From Phycisphaerae bacterium (lineage in GTDB: Bacteria; Planctomycetota; Phycisphaerae; Sedimentisphaerales; Anaerobacaceae): a stretch of 58,546 nucleotides of DNA. The stretch is taken from assembly GCA_030601845.1 (NCBI GenBank), contig JAUWAY010000013.1, positions 1-58,546 on the forward strand, in the 5' to 3' direction. The position numbers were made by a program, and so were the translations under genes. Shown here piece by piece: positions 25,275 through 34,100 of the stretch (position 1 is its first letter; each line of letters begins with the position of its first letter). Under the pieces are notes generated by a model. The model saw only the letters and a list, made by a program, of their open reading frames with translations. It made no database searches and was not told the origin of the DNA.

Positions 25275-26690
25275 TTATTGCGTTTTCCTACGGGCGGCTA
25301 ATGCGACCCCGATTACCACCACGAGGAGAATAACCAAAACCGGTACCCAGTTTTTCGATTTAACAGATTTTTCATCGGCAGGAACATCAGACTCAATTGT
25401 TATAGTGCGTGGTCGAGCTTTGACCTTAAATGGGCCAGCCACTTCGACAGTTGCGATGAATGGTCCAGCTACATTTTTTGGCTCTCGCCACGAGAGCGAA
25501 CAGGTGCCGCCTCACCCATACTCGAAGCTAAAGCTGCGGTCATAGTTGCCGTCGGAACTCTTGATATGCAGTTTTGGGGCTGGGGCCCGAGTACCGTTGC
25601 AGGTCAATTCGATACGCTCGCCGAGTTGTCCTGCAAGGTTCTGGCTGAAGTAATGGGTCCCTCTTCTATCCTGGGCCTCGAGGGTAGAGATAATCGGCTC
25701 ACCAATCGTAAGCTCGGTTTCTTCCGTCTCGGCCACATCGAAAACTCCTTTTTGGCCGAACCAGCGCCCCTCCAATCTCCACCTATCGCCTTTCTCGTCT
25801 TTGCGTTCAATAGCCCAGCTATCGATGCGATATTTCCCCACCGGCAGCTTAGCGGCCCCTTTCTCCGGCTTGCGGATAAATAGCCCGTTCTCGCCGCCCC
25901 CGGCAAAGTCGGTAATCGTCCGCGGCAGCCGAATATCTCCAAAGGTTACATCTTCGGCCCTGCTAAGCTTTATATACGCACCATCCCGTGCGACTTCAAG
26001 ACTATAGAGCTTATCGTCTATTTCAATGTATTTGCCGACGAAGCTTGTGTCCCGACGGCCCTTCCTGCCAATTTGTATCCGATCGCTCTCATGGGCGTTT
26101 AGGGACTTGTCATCAAATGTGCCGTTTACGTTCTGGTCGATTAGTACACAGTATTTCTCTTCCCGGCCGACCTTTATCGCCCCCTCATACCATCCGCCCG
26201 GGCTTATCCACAGGTATTTACGCTGTCCGCTGATATACAATCTAAAGTTCAAATGATAAGTAAGCGGCCCATCCTCACCTTCAAATGTCACCTTGGCCGG
26301 TCCGAAGTACACGTAATTATGTTCCGAGCGATTGCATTTTATCTCGGTTTCATCTTTGAAACTTCTATCGCCATTTGAGTCGATATACAAAAGATCGTAA
26401 GAACCATCTTTTTGCGAACGGTCAAAGGCAATCCACAAATGCCCGTTCCTGGCCATAGGACTGGACCATTTGGCAAACAGTGGTTCGTCGCATTTGAACT
26501 CAAGCAGCTCAATGCCCTCTGGCTGCTCTGACATCAGCTTCGAGGATGATGACCCCATATCGCCAACGACTTCACGCGCCATCGCTGAAACACGATATTG
26601 CAGCCACTGTTCGTCTTGTCCCCAAACCACCGATGCCAAGACGAGCAGACTTATTCCCGCAGCGAGCCGAATACAGATTTTGCTTCCCAT
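25275..26690 (-). CDS. Selenoprotein B: exported beta-rich protein with Sec motif YGUGGTC and C-terminal membrane anchor
   Basis: 471 aa from ATG 26690, preceded by GGAGG. Conventional translation would stop at TGA 25514-25512, but the frame runs on for 78 residues to TAA 25277-25275. It gives SFEYGUGGTCSLSWREPK (Sec at codon 393), a short beta domain with EVAGPF, and a C-terminal anchor (LVILLVVVIGVALAARRK). The N-terminus is a signal peptide (ISLLVLASVVWGQ). The body contains calcium-loop-like acidic segments (LLYIDSNGDRSFKDETEI, IDQNVNGTFDD) like those in selenoprotein A (YLDLNRNRDLTDD, VDNMDGKLGRGD). The two are paralogues along their length. The membrane anchor appears only if the UGA is read through. 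U and C are separated by three residues (U-x-x-x-C), suggesting a selenenylsulfide redox site; function unknown. Confidence 0.85.
25481..25497 (-). promoter_or_regulatory. Candidate SECIS hairpin, selenoprotein B
   Basis: GCTCTCG and CGAGAGC form a perfect 7-bp stem around the loop TGG, starting 21 nt after the TGA. Relative to paralogues A and C the stem has CTC/GAG where they have TAC/GTA or TAC/GTG. This paired change keeps the stem while altering both encoded amino acids (Tyr to Leu, Val to Glu). Confidence 0.8.
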
Positions 26691-26851
26691 TGGTCGAGCC
26701 TCCAAAAATGGGTGGTTATTCAATCGGGCAGAGAACCTTCTATTATAGACTCGTCATTAAATTAAGTCGCCGACTTTGGTAAAATATTACAAGTTTTTTG
26801 TACTTTTTGCAATATTTTTATTTTCGGAATGCTTCACTGCGTCGGCACTAT

Positions 26852-28963
26852 TCAGGCAGAATTGCCGTTTTCGGATGTCTCTGGATATGTGCTTTGCTCA
26901 CCAAGCCGGTCGGCATCGGCTTCGGAACTCCCGGTTATCGGCATCGATTTCAGACGCAGGCACGCATAAAATCGCTGGCGGAAAAACGAACTGCGCAACG
27001 CCAGAATCATATACGGAAATACAATCGCATATAAACACCCGCCAAATACCGGGCCTGAGACGAAAACCACCAACAACATAGAAATCCACATGCCGCGCAG
27101 CTCGCCTCCAATGCCCATAAAAACTAACGCAATCCCAACCCAGACCAGCATAATCACAATACTTGTAGCTATGGTCCACACCCCCAGCCACAACATAAAG
27201 CGCAAATTGCTATAACGCTTTCGGCATCGCCAGCCGGCCAAAGCAAAGGCGAACAGCATGACCAACGTCAACACGCCAAATATTACGCCAGAACCAATTG
27301 TGTACTCAGAAAATGCGAGCCCGCTGTATGACACGGCACCTACGATACACAGCGTAGCCATAATGACCAAAGCTAACAGGAATGTAACAAACCAGTTGCG
27401 ATTGCCGAGCTTATGAGCCAAAAGCCAAAGTACGCTAATGCCCACTGTCAGCGAAGCAAATGCCTGTTCAAACATCGCCGTAGCAGAAGAAGGCAAAGGT
27501 ATCGCCTTTTTGAACCCAAACCACAACAGGTTTAGTATTAACAAAGGCACAAGGATTAGCAGCGCACGAGGATTGCGGTTACCTTTAACCAGCACGATTG
27601 CAAGGACCAAAACCACCCACAATGCCAGGCCTGGTGTGCTGTAATGCCACTTCCAGTTATAAACGACCGCGGTGCCTTCTTTTGGGCCGAGCTGGCCGAT
27701 GTCCTGCAACGCGACAATCCTCAATTCGCCGAATGTAGCCGAAGGTACTCGCCACGAGTACGAACAGGTCCCGCCTCACCCATACTCAAATTTACCGGAG
27801 GCAATTTCCTTATCACCCTTATAAATCGCAAAAGTCGGCGGATTTTCCGACCTTCCTCGCAGGGCTTCATAGCTTTGTCCCCCTTCGCCGACCAACTTGT
27901 AGTTCAACGTCAAAATATTTCCCGTTCGCTTGACTTCAACGGCATTGTTCAACGGTGCGCCAATCTTCAAAGTTACAGACTCGTTCTCACGCACAGATAT
28001 CGAACCCACCCTGCCAACATTGCCGGCTCGGAATAACCCCACCTGCCCATCATAAAGGTAAATGTCCCGACAACGATAATTGTCCGCTGGAATTGACACA
28101 CTCTCCTCAGGTAAATCAAGCAATACCAGTGAAGAGCCGGCTTCAAGAACAAGACGCGAGATGAATTTGCCCTCGATGTCGAGCTGACCCATCGGCCGTT
28201 CCAACTCTGTCAAGGTTACGCGCAGGGACGGTTTGGTTTCTCCCGGCTGAAACTCAAACGACAAATCGCAATTGCGCCCGTCAAAGAAAACAGTTTCAGG
28301 CACGGACAAACTGAGCTGCTCGTGCCCCAAACCAAAATCAAGATTGACTGGTTTCAAAACGAAGTTATCGCCCCGGCCTAACTTACCATCCATATTATCC
28401 ACAACGGCCAGATACCACCTTTCACCATAAAGCTCAATCTCAGCTGAAAAGCCCGAGACAACGTTGATATTGCAGTGAGTCCCCCCTCGTCCAAAATCAT
28501 ATATAGTCATTCGAATCACATAGGGCAGCCGGACAGAATCAAGCTGCACCTCAAGACCGATACCCTCAAAAGTCTGGTACTGCCTGGTACTTCCGCTCTG
28601 GAATACACCATCCGGGTCGTCTGTCAGGTCACGGTTACGATTGAGATCGAGATAAAGTTTGCCTTCGGACCTGTCCCAGGCAAAGCCGACAAAATTTCTT
28701 TCCTCCAGCCCTGTCGGCAATAACCCGCGGACGATATCTCGCTGCCCAAAGTCAGGTTCTCTTTCGAAAGTTACCTTTTCGAGCCAACGCACCATGGGAA
28801 CCTGGAGACTAAAACCACTCGGCACATATTCCAGGTCGAAGACGTGCTCGACCGGTTGCGATAACTCCTCGCTCAAAGCAGTACTTGCCGGAAAGCCCAG
28901 CAGACAAAACAGCGCAATACCGACAACAGCTAATAATCTCTCAAAACCTGTTTGTTTTCTCAT
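26852..28963 (-). CDS. Selenoprotein A: exported beta-rich domain, Sec motif YGUGGTC, then a seven-helix membrane domain
   Basis: 703 aa from ATG 28963 (GGAGG nine bases upstream). TGA at 27778-27776 (codon 396) is in frame with a further 307 codons ending at TGA 26854-26852. The first part has a signal peptide (LLAVVGIALFCLLGFPAS) and beta-rich periplasmic region, closely parallel to selenoprotein B. The junction reads ASGKFEYGUGGTCSYSWRVP. After it come about seven hydrophobic helices (LALWVVLVLAIVLV, ALLILVPLLILNLLWFGF, WFVTFLLALVIMATL, VIFGVLTLVMLFAFAL and others). No standard ATG start suits a separate membrane protein; the frame is open from the TGA and the first possible start is a TTG without a ribosome site. 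The Sec site thus lies just outside the membrane. Transport or redox sensing across the membrane is possible; function unknown. Confidence 0.82.
27745..27761 (-). promoter_or_regulatory. Candidate SECIS hairpin, selenoprotein A
   Basis: GTACTCG and CGAGTAC form a perfect 7-bp stem around the loop TGG, starting 21 nt after the TGA at 27778-27776. Spacing, loop and lower stem context are identical to paralogues B and C. Confidence 0.8.
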
Positions 28964-29250
28964 ATTCCGTTGCCTCCATAAAAAGCTCCGCCAGCTCATT
29001 TGCACCGGCGTGATATAACCGACCTATCAGGCCTCTGCATCATATACGAGATGCTGATGGCCTATGTGGTCTGCGAAAAGCGCTTTGACAGCCGGCACCT
29101 GTGGGCAGGCCTGCAAAATTCCCACAAAATCTCTGGGACAATAAACACTGTATGTAGAACCTGCACACTGGCTCTGCAGCAGGCAGAGCCCGTTGGAAGC
29201 AAGTCATAAGTTACGCACACTCGCGCTCTTATACCTATGAACTCAGGAGC

Positions 29251-29520
29251 TTACGCCCGGCCGAGAGACCTCATATATTTCTTCGACTTGCGAAGCCCCA
29301 TTCTGGAGGCCTTCTTCTTTACTGCGTCGGTTTTGCGTCCAAGCTGTTTGGCTATCTTAGCGGTGGGGTTTGTCGAGAAAAGTTTCCTGAGCAGTTTGAC
29401 CTCGGGCGACGTCCAGAGACCTCTTGCGGCTCTTCTTCTCTTTGCAGCTTTTTTCTTCTTCATGCTTTTTTTCTTCTTAGCAACTTTTTTCTTTTTTGCA
29501 GCCTTCTTTTTCTTCGCCAT
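29251..29520 (-). CDS. Small histone-like protein: lysine-rich tail plus Myb/SANT-like helical domain
   Basis: 89 aa from ATG 29520, preceded by AAAGGAAG; an upstream in-frame extension lacks a ribosome site. Residues 1-33 are almost entirely Lys/Ala/Arg (MAKKKKAAKKKKVAKKKK). Residues 34-75 (GLWTSPEVKLLRKLFSTNPT, AKIAKQLGRKTDAVKKKA) match the tri-helical Myb/SANT or resolvase-HTH-like pattern W-x20-I/L. The combination resembles planctomycete histone-H1-like DNA-binding proteins. It probably coats or regulates DNA. It stands alone between divergent units, 236 bases upstream of and divergent from metX. Confidence 0.8.
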   Translation of the reverse strand: MAKKKKAAKKKKVAKKKKSMKKKKAAKRRRAARGLWTSPEVKLLRKLFSTNPTAKIAKQLGRKTDAVKKKASRMGLRKSKKYMRSLGRA

Positions 29521-29718
29521 TTTATACTTCCTTTCATTGATATGATATTCGGTTATAATTTGTCCCTGTGTCTCTGCGATGGGACTACTCAAACATTGTA
29601 ATCTATAGCTGATTTTTTGCAGTGTCAAGGTTTTTTGGTGATTTTAAAACATAAAATTTTATTAATTAGTCCCCGGGTGGGCCGGTGGTTTCGGAGCATC
29701 AGTTTATTACTTTGGTGC

Positions 29719-29746
29719 TTTACGGAGAGAAGTTTTTGGGTATAAT
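29719..29746 (+). promoter_or_regulatory. Putative sigma-70-type promoter of metX-metW
   Basis: TTTACG (29719-29724) and TATAAT (29741-29746) are separated by 16 bases. The chosen metX ATG begins 11 bases after the -10 box, so the transcript would be almost leaderless. This fits the lack of a clear ribosome site. Confidence 0.5.
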
Positions 29747-29756
29747 AATTGTCGCT

Positions 29757-31541
29757 ATGGCAGAGACAGGTGAAAATTCGGTTGGTGTCATTAAAACGGA
29801 GACGATACGGGTTGTCGAGCCGGAGAAGCCATTAGAGCTGGAATGCGGCAAGAAACTGGCTCCGATAGACGTGGCCTACGAGACATACGGGGAGCTTAAC
29901 GAGGCAGGAGACAACGCCGTTTTGATTTGCCACGCTCTCAGCGGCAATGCTCACGTAGCTGGCTTAAACAGTCCTGATGACAGAAAGCCCGGCTGGTGGG
30001 ACCCTATGGTCGGGCCCGGAAAAGGGATCGACACAAATAAGTATTTTGTTATTTGCTCGAACTTTCTGGGCGGCTGCAGCGGGACGACTGGGCCGTCTTC
30101 AATTAACCCGGAGACGGGCAAGCCATACGGCCTGGATTTTCCAATTATAACTATTGCCGATATGGTCAGGGTCCAAAAGCTGCTGCTGGATAAGCTCGGG
30201 ATAAAAAAGCTCTTAACGGTCATCGGGGGCTCGATTGGCGGGATGCAGGTTTTGCAGTGGGCGATTGAATATCCTGAGATTGTCAAATCAGCGATAGCAA
30301 TTGCCACGACCACCCATCTCGGTGCTCAGTCGATTGCATTCGATGCGGTAGGTCGAAATGCGATACTGGGGGATGTAAATTTTGCCGATGGGCAATACGG
30401 CAGCGAGAAAGGGCCGGACAGAGGTCTGGCAATTGCCCGAATGATAGGGCACATAACGTATCTTTCCGAACAGGGTATGCGTGAAAAATTCGGGCGGAAG
30501 CTGCGAGGTGCCGAGAGCTACAGTTACGATTTCAACTCTGAATTTGCCGTTGAGACATACCTGGACTATCAGGGACAAAGTTTCGTGGAAAGATTCGACG
30601 CCAATAGTTATCTTTACATAACCAAGGCGGCGGATTATTTCGACCTGAAGAAGGAATACGGGTCATTAGCCAAGGCCTTTGCGAATACCAGGTCGAGATT
30701 TCTTATAGTCAGTTTCACAAGTGACTGGCTTTATACACCCGCACAATCCGAGGCAATAGTTGATGCACTGGTTGCCAACGATAAAGATGTCAGTTTTTAC
30801 AGTATTGAATCGCCGTACGGCCATGATTCATTTCTACTGGAGCCGAAAACACTCGGCTTATTTATTTCCGGCTTTTTAGAGGCGACGCACGCCAAGCGCC
30901 AAAAGGGCCCGGTACAGCGGGAAAAAATAAAGGATAAGAGATACGAGATACGGACACGTGTTGACTATGAGCTGATTGAGTCGCTAATAGAGCCGTCGGC
31001 GGCGGTTCTGGATGTCGGCTGCGGGGACGGCGAATTATTGGCGAACCTTGCTTCGGATAAAAACATAAAAGGCAAAGGCATTGAACTTGCACAGGAGCTT
31101 GTCTTAGCGTGTGTAAACCGGGGGCTTTCCATCATTCAGCACGATATCGAACGTGGTCTGGGAAGCTGCGCTGATAAGAGCTTCGATGTGGTGATACTTT
31201 CACAAACACTGCAAACGGTGAAAAATCCTGAAAGGGTTTTTACCGAACTGCTGCGGGTCGGCAAGAAAGTGATTGTGAGCTTTCCTAACTTTGCTCACTG
31301 GCGGTGCAGAGCACAGTTGTTTCTTGGCGGCAAAGCTCCGGTAACCAAGCAGCTGCCTTTCGGGTGGCACGACTCGCCGAATATACACTTTCTGTCATTA
31401 AAGGATTTTGACAGATTCTGTGAGAAACTGGGGGTTAAAGTAGAAAAGAGGATTCCGCTGGTTAAGACGCGTCGAAGGGCGGTAAGATTCGCACCTAATC
31501 TTTTTGCCGAGCAGGTGATATACGTAACCAGCAAAGATTAA
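29757..31541 (+). CDS. metX: Homoserine O-acetyltransferase fused to MetW methyltransferase-like domain
   Basis: 594 aa from ATG 29757; an in-frame GTG at 29685 is an alternative. Residues ~20-385 are the alpha/beta-hydrolase MetX, with ICHALSGNAHV, nucleophile S159 in GGSIGGMQVLQWA, and the acid/histidine end SPYGHDSFLLE. It acylates homoserine for methionine synthesis. Residues ~400-594 are MetW, with SAM-fold motif VLDVGCGDGELL, then IQHDIERGL, FDVVILSQTLQTV, SFPNFAHWRCR and PFGWHDSPNIHFL. In most bacteria metX and metW are separate adjacent genes; here they are one polypeptide. MetW is required for MetX function in some bacteria. The gene converges with the next one, overlapping it by four bases at the stops. 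Confidence 0.93.
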   Translation: MAETGENSVGVIKTETIRVVEPEKPLELECGKKLAPIDVAYETYGELNEAGDNAVLICHALSGNAHVAGLNSPDDRKPGWWDPMVGPGKGIDTNKYFVICSNFLGGCSGTTGPSSINPETGKPYGLDFPIITIADMVRVQKLLLDKLGIKKLLTVIGGSIGGMQVLQWAIEYPEIVKSAIAIATTTHLGAQSIAFDAVGRNAILGDVNFADGQYGSEKGPDRGLAIARMIGHITYLSEQGMREKFGRKLRGAESYSYDFNSEFAVETYLDYQGQSFVERFDANSYLYITKAADYFDLKKEYGSLAKAFANTRSRFLIVSFTSDWLYTPAQSEAIVDALVANDKDVSFYSIESPYGHDSFLLEPKTLGLFISGFLEATHAKRQKGPVQREKIKDKRYEIRTRVDYELIESLIEPSAAVLDVGCGDGELLANLASDKNIKGKGIELAQELVLACVNRGLSIIQHDIERGLGSCADKSFDVVILSQTLQTVKNPERVFTELLRVGKKVIVSFPNFAHWRCRAQLFLGGKAPVTKQLPFGWHDSPNIHFLSLKDFDRFCEKLGVKVEKRIPLVKTRRRAVRFAPNLFAEQVIYVTSKD

Positions 31542-32899
31542 AAGATTATCGAGTAAGAGGCAGGATTGTAATCCAGTGTCCGATGGGTATCGAAACCGGC
31601 TGGGACCTTGGTACTATGTAACCGGTCAAAATTCATTGTGGCGTTGCCTTCTACTACGGCAGAGCTTTCAGAGTAGTTAATGATCGTTCCTTTAATCTGC
31701 GCATTTACGTTGCCGGAAAAATGTATACCGCTTACCGCCATAACTCCTTCCAACGTGGAGAAATTGCCTGCGAAGGAAGCGCTGAAACCTGGAGCAACTA
31801 TAGATGAACCAGTCTCGTGCCGGATTGCGTCGAACTGAGGGTCTTGTGGAAACGGGTCGGTATCAAAATTGCCAAGAAAAGAGATTTGGTTTGTTCCCGG
31901 ATTTTCCACATCACCATTAGCAACTATAATCCCCTTGAGGCTAACATTGCGAGCAAATGTAAGCTGGTTAGGTTGTTCAATAAACATAATACCCTGTATT
32001 ATGACGTTGCCGCCAAAATTGGGGTTGGTTCCAGCCCTTATTACGGTGTTGATGAGCGTCATACTATGACTCGTATCGGTCGATGTATCAATAACATCTC
32101 CCGTGGCATACTGCTGGAAATACCCCACATCCGGGACAGGAAATTCTGTGGGTTCCACACCTATAAAGACGTGATTGTCGATAGCTGTCTGGCCGTGTTC
32201 GCCGGCTATTAACACATCGCGCTGAAAGTCAACATTACCAGCCGGGTTGCCTATACTGATATCACCATCAAAGTTAGTGTTACCACCAACAAACACTGCA
32301 AGAGGGTTATTTAGACTTTCGACGTAGATATCTGCTTCCCAGTTGGCGTTTGCAGCCGCGATGGTAGGATTTCCAGGAAAATCCAGAGGTCCTTTTGTTG
32401 CCAGGCCGAAATTGAAAATTGGATGTTCGTACGGTTTGATATCGTAATACACTCTTATTGTACGTATAATCTCGCCCATACTACCTACGGCGTGCACTTG
32501 CAGGATATTGGGGTTATTGGGGTTGATGAGAATTTGTCCCCCAAATGTCTGCCCAGTTGTGGAGTCAAGCGTTACGGTTGGAATTGAGCCATCATCATTT
32601 ACGGTAAAGTTCGAAATGTTATTGGCCGTCAGATCGCTTCGCAGAGTATCAACTATTGTACTTGAATAGTCAGATGGCGCTGTCGAACTTGGTATTAGGA
32701 CGCGACTCAACCAGTATCGCATCACTTCCAGACCGGATTCGGCATTTGCGAATGCACAGTTGACCTTATGTTGGTTGTTGGCTATTTGTAAGTTGGTGCC
32801 GGAGATCGAGCAGATTGAAACCGCCCAGCTTGAGATTATCGCCAGGACTATCATTGACATTAGAAGTGCTGCGGCTTTGCGGCATTTGTGGTAAGCCAT
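31538..32899 (-). CDS. PilX-like/type IV pilus assembly-related surface protein
   Basis: 453 aa from ATG 32899 (GGGGGGTAAG upstream). The N-terminus, KCRKAAALLMSMIVLAIISSW, is a hydrophobic helix preceded by basic residues. It is followed by ANNQHKVNCAFANAESGLEVMRYW, the pattern of PilX N-terminal-like minor-pilin proteins. The remainder is rich in Asn/Gly with short beta repeats (VFVGGNTNFDGDISIGNPAG, FGGNVIIQGIMFIEQPNQL), resembling bactofilin-like or polymer-forming beta-helix stacks. It probably sits at the cell surface or in a pilus system, though no other pilus genes are adjacent. Confidence 0.65.
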   Translation of the reverse strand: MAYHKCRKAAALLMSMIVLAIISSWAVSICSISGTNLQIANNQHKVNCAFANAESGLEVMRYWLSRVLIPSSTAPSDYSSTIVDTLRSDLTANNISNFTVNDDGSIPTVTLDSTTGQTFGGQILINPNNPNILQVHAVGSMGEIIRTIRVYYDIKPYEHPIFNFGLATKGPLDFPGNPTIAAANANWEADIYVESLNNPLAVFVGGNTNFDGDISIGNPAGNVDFQRDVLIAGEHGQTAIDNHVFIGVEPTEFPVPDVGYFQQYATGDVIDTSTDTSHSMTLINTVIRAGTNPNFGGNVIIQGIMFIEQPNQLTFARNVSLKGIIVANGDVENPGTNQISFLGNFDTDPFPQDPQFDAIRHETGSSIVAPGFSASFAGNFSTLEGVMAVSGIHFSGNVNAQIKGTIINYSESSAVVEGNATMNFDRLHSTKVPAGFDTHRTLDYNPASYSIIF

Positions 32900-33062
32900 C
32901 TTACCCCCCCATTCTTGGTATGCCCTGTGTGGGCTTTGCACCCCAGCGTTGCGGGGTCATGTCTACTACTTCTATAATAAACTATAAGAAATAAACTCCA
33001 AGATACAAAAAATGCCGGGATCCCGGCAGAAGTTAAGAAGAGCAGAGGGCCGATAAAATTTG

Positions 33063-33251
33063 CTAACTTGAACTCGTGGTTCGTAATTCGTGGTTGGATT
33101 CGCAACTCGCGATTAGCGCTCTTGGCACTTCCAGACCGTATTCAGTCATTAGTTCCGAATCGGACATTATTTTTTTAGCGTCGCCGTCGGCGATAATTCG
33201 GCCGTTGTCGAGCAGGATGGCCCTGTCGGCCAGTGCCGCTGCAAAATTTAT
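33063..33251 (-). pseudogene. C-terminal remnant of an ABC transporter ATPase (CbiO/cobalt-nickel type)
   Basis: The minus strand encodes DINFAAALADRAILLDNGRI, ADGDAKKIMSDSELM and EYGLEVPRAL, ending in a repeat-derived tail and TAG at 33065-33063. This matches the end of energy-coupling CbiO-type ATPases (D-loop/H-loop neighbourhood and the 'GLExP' tail). Walker A, Q-loop and signature motifs are missing: the frame loses similarity upstream and meets the NicO-like gene region. It is a decayed metal-uptake gene beside a nickel/cobalt exporter. Confidence 0.65.
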
Positions 33252-33365
33252 GTCTAAAAAATATGATTTTCTGTCAATTATCCTGTTGATTTAGTAGCAC
33301 AAATTTGGTATTTTTATGCGCAAAACTTCGGCAGTAAATTGCTGATTATTTTCGGAGAGTTAATT

Positions 33366-34073
33366 ATGACAACAGAACTGAACGCTCTTATAATCACCGC
33401 AGCTTCGATAGGTTTTTTTCACACTATATTAGGCCCGGACCATTATCTGCCCTTCATTATGATGTCTTGGTCGCGAAAATGGTCGGTGGTAAAGACCAGC
33501 TTGGTGACTCTTTTGTGCGGGCTTGGGCATATAGGCAGTTCTGTGGTTCTGGGCCTGATAGGAGTATCGCTGGGGTTAGCGGTCAAAAAGCTGGAAATCG
33601 TCGAATCGGTCCGGGGCAACCTGGCAGCGTGGTTACTCATAGCTTTCGGATTTGCTTACTTCGTGTGGGGACTGCGCCGAGCGTACCGAAACCAGCCACA
33701 CACACACTCTCACACCCATAAAGTTGGGATTTCGCACACACACACTCACGCGCACCATCAGGAACACACCCACGTCCACAACGACAAAAGCAGCATAACC
33801 CCCTGGGCACTGTTTGTTATTTTTGTTTTTGGCCCCTGTGAGCCTTTAATTCCCATACTGATGTATCCTGCCGCAAAGAACAGTTTATTCGGCCTGTTGG
33901 TGGTAACGTGTGTGTTTGGTACAGCTACGATTGCCACTATGTTAGGCATGGTTCTGCTTTCCAGAGCAGGAGTGAATTTTATAAAATTGACTCGGTTGCA
34001 GCGCTTTTCTCACGCCATAGCCGGTGTGACTATATGTCTTTGCGGTCTGGCCATTCAATTCCTCGGACTGTGA
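33366..34073 (+). CDS. NicO/SafE-like nickel-cobalt transporter with histidine-rich loop
   Basis: 235 aa from ATG 33366 (GGAGAG seven bases upstream). About six membrane helices are visible. The first carries AASIGFFHTILGPDHYLPFI, where the H-x4-GPDH pattern is typical of metal-transporting NicO/UreH-like proteins. A central loop (QPHTHSHTHKVG, HTHTHAHHQEHTHVH) has over a dozen histidines and would bind Ni2+ or Co2+. A second half starts WALFVIFVFGPCEPLIPILM. It probably exports or buffers nickel/cobalt. A NikR regulator is encoded 4 kb downstream and a CbiO remnant lies immediately upstream. Confidence 0.85.
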   Translation: MTTELNALIITAASIGFFHTILGPDHYLPFIMMSWSRKWSVVKTSLVTLLCGLGHIGSSVVLGLIGVSLGLAVKKLEIVESVRGNLAAWLLIAFGFAYFVWGLRRAYRNQPHTHSHTHKVGISHTHTHAHHQEHTHVHNDKSSITPWALFVIFVFGPCEPLIPILMYPAAKNSLFGLLVVTCVFGTATIATMLGMVLLSRAGVNFIKLTRLQRFSHAIAGVTICLCGLAIQFLGL

Positions 34074-34100
34074 TTTCTTTCTCCGGCGAGAGTCAGGCAC

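Noticed and set aside
25512-25514. TGA as a sequencing error or pseudogene mutation
   Set aside because: Three independent paralogues carry TGA at the same position with a conserved, covarying hairpin; tRNA-Sec and selD are present.
26852-27724. Separate membrane-protein gene starting at TTG 27724
   Set aside because: The frame is continuous with the upstream gene through the Sec UGA, there is no ribosome site before the TTG, and the paralogues show the same motif across the UGA.
29629-29756. SAM riboswitch ahead of metX
   Set aside because: I see only a weak hairpin and no recognisable SAM riboswitch core.
33339-33365. Upstream TTG start for the nickel transporter
   Set aside because: ATG 33366 has the correctly spaced GGAGAG site.
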